From CAYLXC01 sp964387865 (lineage in GTDB: Bacteria; Patescibacteriota; Microgenomatia; Daviesbacterales; UBA10151), in assembly GCA_964387865.1 (NCBI GenBank), contig CAYLXC010000023.1, forward strand, positions 1 through 13,316: DNA of 13,316 nucleotides, in the 5' to 3' direction. Made by a program: the position numbers and the translations under genes. Positions 6,607 through 12,257 of this stretch are shown in pieces; positions within the stretch are counted from its first letter, which is position 1, and every line of letters begins with the position of its first letter. The notes under the pieces were generated by a model, which did no database searches, had not been told where the DNA came from, and was given only the letters and a program-made list of their open reading frames with translations.

Positions 6607-6735
6607 ACAAATTAATACTAATCCTTTTGCCTGAGGAACTCTTGCTACATATTCTGATTTTAATTGTCTTGCTCGTGCGCGCACCTCTGATTCTATTTTA
6701 CGATAATCTAAAAGTGCTTCTCCCTTATGCTCCAT
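6478..6735 (-). CDS. Possible small protein or gene fragment running antisense into the DksA-like gene
   Basis: I do not recognise this frame. The first 45 codons or so (MEHKGEALLDYRKIESEVRA onward) read like a genuine basic helical N-terminus. The remainder lies antisense to the conserved zinc-finger region of the DksA-like gene and looks like read-on sequence. No good -10 or Shine-Dalgarno site stands before the ATG. It is most likely a 3'-truncated small gene, but it may be chance. Bases 6607-6744 hold nothing else convincing except the 10-bp palindrome GTGCGCGCAC at 6675-6684. Confidence 0.3.
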   Translation of the reverse strand: MEHKGEALLDYRKIESEVRARARQLKSEYVARVPQAKGLVLICLYSGWFFTAGEAKLSCWHGQKPSNLNLLATPFTFSISTFSDF

Positions 6736-6744
6736 ATGTAATTC

Positions 6745-6933
6745 TTACTGATTCGAGATCAATCTCGAAATTAACTTTTCAAATATTTTGATATTTATTG
6801 AAATCAAATCATCAACACTTTTATTGGGGAAGTATTTGAGATTTTTTATAAATATATTTCTTAAGCTATTTTCAATAACTGCTGTAGAGTTACAGAGTGT
6901 ATTGTCTAAATCGAAAATTACAGCCTTAATCAT
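6745..6933 (-). pseudogene. HAD-superfamily phosphatase, N-terminal fragment
   Basis: The frame starts MIKAVIFDLDNTLCNS, the HAD motif I with the nucleophilic Asp and the second Asp two residues later (DLDNT). Only 62 residues remain, covering motif I and the start of a helical cap. Motifs II, III and IV are missing, so it cannot be a complete phosphatase. I start at ATG 6933 rather than GTG 6939 because an extended -10 ends 7 nt before that ATG. The frame closes inside a short palindrome (6752-6769). It is likely a deletion remnant that still has an intact promoter. Confidence 0.75.
6752..6769. repeat. 8-bp palindrome at the end of the HAD fragment
   Basis: TTCGAGAT and ATCTCGAA are separated by CA, overlapping the last codons of the HAD fragment. 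It may mark a deletion junction or a weak hairpin. Confidence 0.5.
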
Positions 6934-6940
6934 AGGCACA

Positions 6941-6949
6941 ATTATACCA
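6941..6949 (-). promoter_or_regulatory. Extended -10 promoter of the HAD fragment
   Basis: On the minus strand TGgTATAAT (hexamer 6941-6946) is followed by 7 nt and ATG 6933. It is a textbook extended -10 in the window's leaderless arrangement. Confidence 0.75.
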
Positions 6950-6968
6950 TTTATGCTCGTTTAATAAA

Positions 6969-7128
6969 CAAGCTTTGGTGGTTGGGCATGAATCTGATGA
7001 TCACCTGAAGTATTAAAATGGCAGATGCCATAGTTGAACTGCCTATGTATGGAATAAACAAAAGTCTCAACGTCATGGTAAGTTTGGGAATAGTGTTGTA
7101 TGAGGTTATTGAAAAAACTAAGCCTTGA
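6969..7128 (+). pseudogene. TrmH/SpoU-type RNA 2'-O-methyltransferase, C-terminal remnant with frameshifts
   Basis: Three consecutive frames together rebuild the C-terminal knotted SAM-binding region of TrmH-type RNA ribose methyltransferases. ALVVGHESD (6972-6998) is in frame one, SPEVLK (7001-7018) in frame two, and MADAIVELPMYGINKSLNVM onward (7018-7125) in frame three, ending at TGA 7126-7128. Family knowledge gives the pattern G-E-x-x-G, AD, IPM.G and SLNV. At least two small deletions are needed, one probably in the AAAA run at 7015-7018. The catalytic N-terminal half is absent. The stop codon overlaps the -35 of the following toxin-antitoxin promoter. Confidence 0.8.
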
Positions 7129-7153
7129 CAAACGTATTACGTTTTGGTAAAAT
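7125..7153 (+). promoter_or_regulatory. Toxin-antitoxin promoter with palindromic operator
   Basis: TTGACA (7125-7130), a 17-nt spacer and TAAAAT (7148-7153, preceded by TGg) make the best promoter in the window. The perfect 7-1-7 palindrome AAACGTA-T-TACGTTT (7130-7144) fills the spacer, where a bound repressor would block polymerase. The start codon is 9 nt after the -10. Autoregulation by the antitoxin is inferred from family behaviour. Confidence 0.85.
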
Positions 7154-7162
7154 GTAGTACAT

Positions 7163-7390
7163 ATGCAAACATTAGTTAGTAGTAAATATCAAATAGTTAT
7201 TCCAAAAGAAATCCGCAAGAGAATTAAGGTTAAGCCTGGTCAAAAATTGAATATTTACACCGCAGGAGATCAAATGATCTTATCTACTAAGATGAATTGG
7301 CCAGAAGATCATTTAAAAGATCTAAGAGGATTATGGAAAAATATTGACGTAGATACCTTTCTTAAAAAAGAACATGCCTCATGGGAATAG
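7163..7390 (+). CDS. AbrB/MazE-like (VapB-type) antitoxin
   Basis: This 75-residue protein has an N-terminal SpoVT/AbrB swapped-hairpin DNA-binding domain: VSSKYQIVIPKEIRKRIKVKPGQKLNIY, residues about 5-32. A C-terminal tail with WPEDHLKDLRGLWKNIDVD is suited to wrap and inhibit the toxin. In type II systems such a protein neutralises its partner and represses the operon. The palindrome between the -35 and -10 is the likely binding site. The gene overlaps the PIN toxin start by 10 bp, typical of translational coupling. The start ATG lies 9 nt after the -10 with no Shine-Dalgarno site. Confidence 0.92.
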   Translation: MQTLVSSKYQIVIPKEIRKRIKVKPGQKLNIYTAGDQMILSTKMNWPEDHLKDLRGLWKNIDVDTFLKKEHASWE

Positions 7391-7812
7391 ATCAGATTAT
7401 TCCGAATCAAACTATTGCTTTAGATTCCAATATTTTCATAAATGCTTTAGAAAAAGACGATATATCAGGTGATAAAGCTCGACAACTGTTTGCAAAGATT
7501 AAGAGCCAAGGATTAAGAGTATACACATCCGTTATCACGCTTCAAGAGGTATTTGTAGGTGTCTACAAAGAGCGTTTAGAAGAAAAAGGTGCAAAGTATA
7601 TGGATTTTGTATCAGGAGGTGGTTTGATAACAATAGTTGATGTAAATGGACAAATTGCTTTACTCGCAGCAAGGATTAGAGCTGAATATAAAGTAACTAC
7701 ACCAGATGCAATACAAATTGCAACAGCTATAGACAAAGGTGCTGTTATTTTTGTTACTGAGGACAAGAAGATTCCTAATTTAATTTATCAATTAAAAGTT
7801 ATTTCTTTGTAA
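7381..7812 (+). CDS. PIN-domain ribonuclease toxin (VapC-like)
   Basis: This 143-residue PIN domain carries the full acidic set: Asp15 in ALDSNIFINALE, Glu56 in LQEVF, Asp109 in TTPDAIQIATAI and Asp128 in VTEDKK. Together these bind divalent metal for single-stranded RNA cleavage. Relatives cut tRNA or rRNA when freed from antitoxin. Nothing suggests inactivation. Translation begins inside the end of the antitoxin gene (10-bp overlap) with no Shine-Dalgarno site of its own. The cassette ends where the second TrmH tail begins. Confidence 0.93.
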   Translation: MGIDQIIPNQTIALDSNIFINALEKDDISGDKARQLFAKIKSQGLRVYTSVITLQEVFVGVYKERLEEKGAKYMDFVSGGGLITIVDVNGQIALLAARIRAEYKVTTPDAIQIATAIDKGAVIFVTEDKKIPNLIYQLKVISL

Positions 7813-7896
7813 ATATTATCAGCAAACATTTTAAATGTCATGGTTTCTTTAGGGATAGTGTTATACGAGGTAATTGAGAAAATTGATCACTCTTAA
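7813..7896 (+). pseudogene. Second TrmH-type methyltransferase tail
   Basis: Directly after the toxin stop codon one frame reads ANILNVMVSLGIVLYEVIEK, then IDHS and TAA (7894-7896). The core NVMVSLGIVLYEVIEK is identical in protein to the tail at 7069-7116, yet differs at many third codon positions. It is therefore a diverged homologue, not a recent copy. It is only the last alpha-helical piece of the SPOUT domain and cannot function alone. Confidence 0.75.
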
Positions 7897-8075
7897 GATT
7901 TATCCATCTTTGTGTTAAAGAACGGCAAATTTACAAAAGCCCAAACGACATTTAAAACAGGTGGAGAAACCCTTTTAAATGGTGTCATATGAGTTTGTCC
8001 GGTTATGCCTTTAATAAGGTGGGGTAGGGCATTAAAATAAAACATGCCCGCCAAAAAATACCAAAGTAATTCCAA
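7893..8075 (-). CDS. Small membrane protein, probably truncated
   Basis: The 60-residue frame has two hydrophobic segments, LLWYFLAGMFYFNALPHLI and PPVLNVVWAFVNLPFF, joined by a polar loop with GITGQTHMTPF. I recall similar small membrane proteins of unknown role with an ALPH(F/L)xxGxxG...TPF pattern and usually a longer C-terminus, so this copy is probably cut short. The last residues NTKMDKS abut the TrmH tail, with the stop codons overlapping on opposite strands. The start is TTG 8075, chosen because GGAGG lies 9 nt upstream. Function unknown. Confidence 0.6.
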   Translation of the reverse strand: MELLWYFLAGMFYFNALPHLIKGITGQTHMTPFKRVSPPVLNVVWAFVNLPFFNTKMDKS

Positions 8076-8084
8076 ATTTCCTCA

Positions 8085-8133
8085 CCTCCAATCTATCTTC
8101 CTTATAATGGTCATATATAAAACCTTTTGTCAA
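8085..8133 (-). promoter_or_regulatory. Shine-Dalgarno site and candidate promoter of the small membrane protein
   Basis: On the minus strand GGAGGTGAGG (GGAGG at 8085-8089) precedes TTG 8075 by 9 nt. Upstream, TTGACA (8128-8133) stands about 18 bp before a CATTAT -10 candidate. This gene has a real leader, unlike most of its neighbours. Confidence 0.55.
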
Positions 8134-8447
8134 TCGGTAAACCCGTAGTTACCTTTTAGTTACTTAACGTATTAAATCACGATAAAATCCTCCTCCTGAG
8201 TTTCCTACTTTTTCCACATAGGGTTGTATCTGAAGCTAATTTAGGGTAAAGAAGTAGTGTGAAACCGCACTACCAAAAGAATGCCATCCAATATCTCCCA
8301 ACAGCTGCATACCAACTGAATTAATCTCAAACAAATCTTTTTAGACATAAAGAATTGGCTTAGAGCTTGTTGTTTTTAATGAATTCGTCGACAGTGCCAT
8401 CAAATATAATTGTTGTAATCTTTTATTTATAAAAGTAATTAGTAAAA
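8134..8447. other. Intergenic stretch with one stable hairpin and no recognisable gene
   Basis: There is no complete gene here. GTAGTGTG (8254-8261) pairs with CGCACTAC (8266-8273) around loop AAAC, with one G-T wobble. On the minus strand a pyrimidine-rich TTCTTTACC follows, so it may terminate transcription from the methyltransferase gene. Two short minus-strand frames read protein-like but are too short to call: MQLLGDIGWHSFGSAVSHYF (about 8310-8250) and TIIFDGTVDEFIKNNKL (about 8410-8360). They may be decayed gene pieces. Confidence 0.4.
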
Positions 8448-9128
8448 TTAAGCAATTGGACTGAAAGATGCCCTTAATTTAGATACAAATGCAAGATGAT
8501 TTACAATAATAGGATCCGAATAAAGACCTGTTTGGGTAACATCTTCATACACAACCCTTGTAGGACCATCTAAAACCGTAGACCCATCCCACCTATCTAC
8601 ATCATGGAAAACCACAAGACCTCCTACTACTACATATTCTTGCCAGCTTAAGAAATCACTTCTGACAGCTTCATAAGCATGTTCAGCGTCAATAAATAAA
8701 AGCCTTATTGGGTCTTGCCATAGGGAAAGAGCATCAGCTGATGACATTACAAGCGGAACAATCCAATCTTCTAAACCAGCTTCGCGGATATTGTGCCGGA
8801 AAACAGACTCTGTTGTTCCCTCAGGAGGCATATGGGATGCGTATTCACCTCCTGGCTGGTGTTCTGGAGAGCCTAAGTGAGTGTCAACAGCGTTAACTCT
8901 TTCTCTGCCGACTTGTTTGCTACCCTTTGCTAACCAAACTGTTGATCTGCCTTGAAAACTGCCTATTTCTACAATTGCACCTTTACTTGGACCGTATTTT
9001 GCAGCAGTATAAAGAGCAGCACCTTCAAGTTCAGTTAACCACCCATCTATTCCTCGTGTAATCCTATATACTTGTGATATTTCTTCAAGTTCTTTAAGAG
9101 CAAGATGGGGTCCGAGAGTTTCTCTCAT
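8448..9128 (-). CDS. SAM-dependent class I methyltransferase (Methyltransf_24-like)
   Basis: This 226-residue protein carries SAM-binding motif I as AIVEIGSFQGRSTVWLAKG near residues 52-70. It also has the acidic VNAVDTH strand and RLLFIDAEHAYEAVRSDF near 143-160, followed by GGLVVFHDVDRW, where Asp and His may bind a metal. This layout is common in small-molecule and sugar O-methyltransferases of glycan clusters. I choose ATG 9128 over the in-frame ATG 9164 because the extended -10 TGaTATAGT lies inside the longer frame, 7 nt before 9128. It diverges from the cupin gene through a shared -35, so it probably belongs to the same pathway. The substrate is unknown. Confidence 0.87.
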   Translation of the reverse strand: MRETLGPHLALKELEEISQVYRITRGIDGWLTELEGAALYTAAKYGPSKGAIVEIGSFQGRSTVWLAKGSKQVGRERVNAVDTHLGSPEHQPGGEYASHMPPEGTTESVFRHNIREAGLEDWIVPLVMSSADALSLWQDPIRLLFIDAEHAYEAVRSDFLSWQEYVVVGGLVVFHDVDRWDGSTVLDGPTRVVYEDVTQTGLYSDPIIVNHLAFVSKLRASFSPIA

Positions 9129-9194
9129 GTAAAGCACTATATCATTTTCTAATAGCGATTGCATTTGTAATTCTTGTTTTGTAGAATGCTAGAT
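9129..9194. promoter_or_regulatory. Bidirectional promoter sharing one -35 (methyltransferase / cupin)
   Basis: TTGCAT at 9159-9164 reads as a -35 in both directions (ATGCAA on the minus strand). Plus strand: 17-nt spacer, TAGAAT (9182-9187), 7 nt, ATG 9195. Minus strand: 17-nt spacer, TGaTATAGT (hexamer 9136-9141), 7 nt, ATG 9128. The arrangement is symmetrical about the shared hexamer. Confidence 0.75.
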
Positions 9195-9650
9195 ATGGCA
9201 AGACCAGAACAGGGATTAGATTCTGAGGGACAATCTGCACTAAGCGGAGTTAGAATAGATAGAATGCCGATAGCTCATGCAGATGCAAGGAGAACTGCAG
9301 TAGAAATTTTTTCCTCACCGAGTATTACAATTAGAGACTCAAAAGTTTTAATGGTAAATCAGCCACCTGAAGGTACAGAAGCAGTAATAGGAGGTCATTG
9401 GGAAAAAGGTATAGAAATTATATACGTTCAACAGGGAGAAATGACTGTTTTAAGGTTGGTTGATATAAATACGGGAGAGCAGGCAAGACACGAACATCTT
9501 TCTGAAGGCACTAGAATAATTTTGCCACCAGGCATCGCACATCAATTCAGGTTTACAGGTCAAGCCACTTTAATGATATTTAATGAAGTACCCTTTACTC
9601 CAGAGAAACTTGTAATATATCCTACTTGGGCGCAAGAATCTAAGTCTTGA
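9195..9650 (+). CDS. Cupin-fold protein, possibly a sugar-modifying enzyme
   Basis: This 151-residue single-domain cupin has motif 1 around GGHWEKGIEIIYVQQGEMTV and motif 2 around GTRIILPPGIAHQFRF, both in the middle to late part of the protein. It keeps His in GGHW and GIAHQF but lacks the full HxH set, so metal binding is uncertain. Cupins of this size in glycan clusters include sugar ketoisomerases and epimerases, but I cannot assign a reaction. ATG 9195 is chosen over TTG 9174 and ATG 9186 because the -10 TAGAAT ends 7 nt before it. The next gene starts 2 nt after its TGA, so they form an operon. Confidence 0.8.
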   Translation: MARPEQGLDSEGQSALSGVRIDRMPIAHADARRTAVEIFSSPSITIRDSKVLMVNQPPEGTEAVIGGHWEKGIEIIYVQQGEMTVLRLVDINTGEQARHEHLSEGTRIILPPGIAHQFRFTGQATLMIFNEVPFTPEKLVIYPTWAQESKS

Positions 9651-9652
9651 AT

Positions 9653-10636
9653 ATGATTGAAGATGGCAGGATTATAGGTTTAGGGGCAGCGTATGTTGAT
9701 GCAAAAATTCAATCTTCAGAACTTCATCTTCCCTTACAAAGGAATCAACTCCCAAGGTTTTTAGATGCTCATATGGAAGCGAATTTATATGCCGGAGGAT
9801 CAATTCCAAATATTTTGACTTCGTTTATCAGATTATCGGGTAATCCAAATGTGAGACTCTTTACTTGTGTAGGGGACGATAGCAGAGGAAAATTTTACAC
9901 AGCGCATACAGATAGGCGCCTAGGAGAACCACAAGTTAGCACAAAAAACCCTACGGGTGTTTGGGTAGGTATATATAATGACAATGAATTAGTGGAAGAA
10001 TTAGATTTTTATGGAGCAGCAGGGGATATTATTATCTTAAAAAGAGAGTTAGAAGATTCCAGGAATGAGGTATTTATTACTGATATTGATGCTTGTAGAG
10101 TTCCGCAATCATTCGATTCAGTAAAAAGAGTATTAGAGATAATGGAAGATGATGGTCTGTTTATTTTAAGCCTTTCCGGCCTAGACGCCCAAGCAGACAT
10201 CCAATGGCTTTTATCTTCTGCTGATAGAATACCTAATGTAATCTTTGGTAATGCTGCTGAATTATCGTATATAACTGATGAAACAGATATTGCCCAAGCC
10301 ATTCGAACAACCTTCCCGCATAGCAGATTAATTGTAATCACTAATGAAGAAAAGGATGCACTGGTTAGATTTGAAGAGCAAGTTTTTTCTATCCCAGCAA
10401 AATATATACCACAAGAACGAGTTGTAGACGCAGCAGGCGCGGGTGACTTGTACATGGGGACTATGCTTGCATTATTATCACTTAGCAGATACAGGACTTG
10501 GAATAAATATGATGTAATAAATGTTGGTAATGTTGCATCATATGCCTCAACCTTAATACTACAAAGTGTGCAATCTAGGTTAACACATGATATGGCGCAA
10601 CTTATTTTAGATTATGCTAGATCTGGTCCTCGTTAA
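9653..10636 (+). CDS. PfkB-family (ribokinase-like) sugar kinase
   Basis: The 327-residue protein opens with GLGAAYVDAKI, carries AGGSIPNILTSFIRLSG (the sugar-binding GGxxxN region) and ends with DAAGAGDLYMG. In that last motif Asp265 is the expected catalytic base. Family members phosphorylate a sugar or nucleoside with ATP in the cytoplasm. NAAELSYI fits the usual NxxE motif. The substrate is not evident; a cluster with a cupin, methyltransferase and glycosyltransferase suggests activation of an unusual sugar, as HldE-type heptose kinases do. The start ATG lies 2 nt after the cupin stop. Earlier in-frame TTG 9647 would overlap the cupin gene and is less likely. Confidence 0.92.
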   Translation: MIEDGRIIGLGAAYVDAKIQSSELHLPLQRNQLPRFLDAHMEANLYAGGSIPNILTSFIRLSGNPNVRLFTCVGDDSRGKFYTAHTDRRLGEPQVSTKNPTGVWVGIYNDNELVEELDFYGAAGDIIILKRELEDSRNEVFITDIDACRVPQSFDSVKRVLEIMEDDGLFILSLSGLDAQADIQWLLSSADRIPNVIFGNAAELSYITDETDIAQAIRTTFPHSRLIVITNEEKDALVRFEEQVFSIPAKYIPQERVVDAAGAGDLYMGTMLALLSLSRYRTWNKYDVINVGNVASYASTLILQSVQSRLTHDMAQLILDYARSGPR

Positions 10637-10654
10637 TTTTATACAACTAAAAAT

Positions 10655-10683
10655 TTGTATTACTTTGTTCAAATCAGTATACT
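10655..10683 (+). promoter_or_regulatory. Promoter of the glycosyltransferase gene
   Basis: TTGTAT (10655-10660), a 17-nt spacer and TATACT (10678-10683) lie 14 nt before ATG 10698. The -35 is also the 3' arm of a 6-bp inverted repeat, ATACAA/TTGTAT (10641-10660). A weak AAGG precedes the ATG, so the short leader may carry a minimal ribosome site. Confidence 0.6.
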
Positions 10684-10697
10684 TCTAGTAAATAAGG

Positions 10698-11624
10698 ATG
10701 AACATAGAAGCAGACGGACTAGAATTAAGCCCAAGTTTGAGCATTGGGATTCCTGCAGGCCGGGATATAAGTTGGACTCAGCGAATTCTTTCCCGCCTAG
10801 AAAGTCCAGCTACGCAGGTTGAAGTATTGGTTGCAAGATGGAGCAAAACTCCTTTAACAGATGAAGATCTACAAAGGCTTAATAAATATTTTCCGACAAA
10901 GGAAGTACAATCTCAGGCACGCCATGCACCAGCTATGAGAAATGCGATTGTGCGGGAAGCACAAACTACGCATCTTTTGTTCCTAGATGATGATATGGTT
11001 CCTGAACCAGACCTTTTATATCATGCTCTTCAACTTGCTGGGCGAGAGCCCAACATTGTTCACCAAGGTATACCGTATCTAGTGGCAAATTCCCACAATT
11101 GGCTTGCCAGAACAGAGGGAAAAGTATACCAAAAAAGCTTTAGTAGATACCTGACTGCTGATAATCAGGTAAGTCTTTTAGATGCAAGACTTATGTTGGT
11201 ACCTGTAGATGTACTGTTGAAAACACCTTTCAATGAATCTATGGCTGCTGGTGGTGGTGAAGGGCATGAATTGGCAAGATGTCTTATAGAACAAGGAATC
11301 CCACTAAGATTAGGAACCGAGTTGTTGGGAGGACATACCAATAGAGAGACACTTATGGGTCTCATAGCACAAAAACGCGCTCATGGCAGAGGAAGAGGAT
11401 ATATGCTTCTGAATGAAGGACCGGGAGAGAAGGGATGGATAGAATATATTAAAACCTACATTGGTAGACATCTATTAGAGCCAGCTAAGGATTGGAGGAA
11501 GGGTGAGCTTAATACAGAGGAATTAATGTATGTATGGGGAACATATTCAGTTCATTGGCTGGGAGTGATAGAAGAGATCATGCAAGCTAAAATGTCATTT
11601 ATAAATTCCATTTTTTTCCGATAG
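10698..11624 (+). CDS. Family 2 (GT-A fold) glycosyltransferase
   Basis: This 308-residue protein begins with the Rossmann-like strand SLSIGIPAGRDISWTQRIL. It carries RNAIVREA near residue 80, where GT2 enzymes recognise the nucleotide. The metal-binding DDD lies in LLFLDDDMVPEP near residue 97. The later GGGEGHELARCLIEQGIPLRL corresponds to the usual xED motif, but with EG in place of ED. It would transfer a sugar from an NDP donor at the cytoplasmic face; no membrane helix is visible. The final residues, QAKMSFINSIFFR, overlap the convergent GrpB-like gene by 73 bp and look like read-on sequence, so the C-terminus may be shortened. Confidence 0.86.
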   Translation: MNIEADGLELSPSLSIGIPAGRDISWTQRILSRLESPATQVEVLVARWSKTPLTDEDLQRLNKYFPTKEVQSQARHAPAMRNAIVREAQTTHLLFLDDDMVPEPDLLYHALQLAGREPNIVHQGIPYLVANSHNWLARTEGKVYQKSFSRYLTADNQVSLLDARLMLVPVDVLLKTPFNESMAAGGGEGHELARCLIEQGIPLRLGTELLGGHTNRETLMGLIAQKRAHGRGRGYMLLNEGPGEKGWIEYIKTYIGRHLLEPAKDWRKGELNTEELMYVWGTYSVHWLGVIEEIMQAKMSFINSIFFR

Positions 11625-12094
11625 TATTTCCTTATCCCCATTCCATGGTAGGATTCTTTTAATTTTCTATATGCTTCTAATGCTTCAGGGTGAGTTCTAA
11701 GGTATAGATCAAACTCAAGGTTTCTTTTCCACCCTTCAGAATTCTTATTAACAATGACTATTTCTATGTTTATATCGCTCTGTTTATGATTAAACCTTAC
11801 CCTATTGCCAGGAGAAAAACTCCTTGGTTCCCCGTAGATTCTTTTAAGTTTTTCAATAAATTTATCAAAATTATTTAAAGAAGTAGGGATAACTACATCT
11901 ATTTCTTTTTGTCCTGATATACCTAATCCACTTGCTCCAAAATGCAGTACTTTAATATTTTGTCCTAAAATACCCAAAATCTCCTTTCTTTGTTTTTCAA
12001 ACATACTTTTTACCTTAGGATTATATGGAACAATTTTTACTTTCTTTGAGTTTGATAGGTGATTCAGCCATTTAATATCTGCTTTTGTTAACAT
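11552..12094 (-). CDS. GrpB-like (UPF0157) nucleotidyltransferase-fold protein
   Basis: This 180-residue protein follows the GrpB family plan. KVKIVPYNPKVKSMFEKQ matches the usual VxxVPYDPxWxxxF opening. The core is LHFGASGLGISGQKEIDVVI, where typical members read HIGSTAVPGLxaKPIIDI. Then come RVRFNH, a WxxxLxFDxYLRTHPEALEAYRKLK block and a closing YYRKKMEFINDIL. Loss of the canonical STAV/PG residues is a divergence of this copy, although the Asp of EIDVVI is kept. Family function is poorly defined. ATG 12094 is preferred to ATG 12124 because an extended -10 lies between them, 9 nt upstream. It converges on and overlaps the glycosyltransferase gene. Confidence 0.82.
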   Translation of the reverse strand: MLTKADIKWLNHLSNSKKVKIVPYNPKVKSMFEKQRKEILGILGQNIKVLHFGASGLGISGQKEIDVVIPTSLNNFDKFIEKLKRIYGEPRSFSPGNRVRFNHKQSDINIEIVIVNKNSEGWKRNLEFDLYLRTHPEALEAYRKLKESYHGMGIRKYYRKKMEFINDILACMISSITPSQ

Positions 12095-12103
12095 AGTTTT
12101 TAG

Positions 12104-12112
12104 AATATACCA
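12104..12112 (-). promoter_or_regulatory. Extended -10 promoter of the GrpB-like gene
   Basis: On the minus strand TGgTATATT (hexamer 12104-12109) is followed by 9 nt and ATG 12094. No -35 is clear. Confidence 0.6.
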
Positions 12113-12167
12113 TAACCTTGACATGCCATTTAGGCTCTGTTAAACTATAGGTTTGATATGAGTATCC

Positions 12168-12197
12168 ACTCAATTTTCATTATACGAGAAAATGAGT
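12168..12197. repeat. Hairpin in the spacer between the GrpB-like and asnB-like genes
   Basis: ACTCA plus TTTTC (12168-12178, with one bulged A) pairs with GAAAATGAGT (12188-12197) around a 9-nt loop. No U-tract follows on either strand. The remaining spacer holds only the -10 at 12244. Confidence 0.45.
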
Positions 12198-12243
12198 CGG
12201 GTATTATCCTAAGCAAGTGGTAGGATTCCAAACAAAAATAGAG

Positions 12244-12249
12244 TATAAT
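12244..12249 (+). promoter_or_regulatory. -10 element of the asnB-like pseudogene
   Basis: Consensus TATAAT ends 8 nt before ATG 12258. No convincing -35 stands 16-18 bp upstream. Confidence 0.6.
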
Positions 12250-12257
12250 ACAGTAAA

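Noticed and set aside
9129..9164. Upstream ATG 9164 for the methyltransferase
   Set aside because: The extended -10 TGaTATAGT lies inside that extension, 7 nt before ATG 9128, so the transcript would start after 9164.
10009..10455. A 148-residue open frame on the minus strand
   Set aside because: It is antisense to the conserved core of the PfkB kinase and lacks any recognisable motif or promoter; it is a shadow frame.
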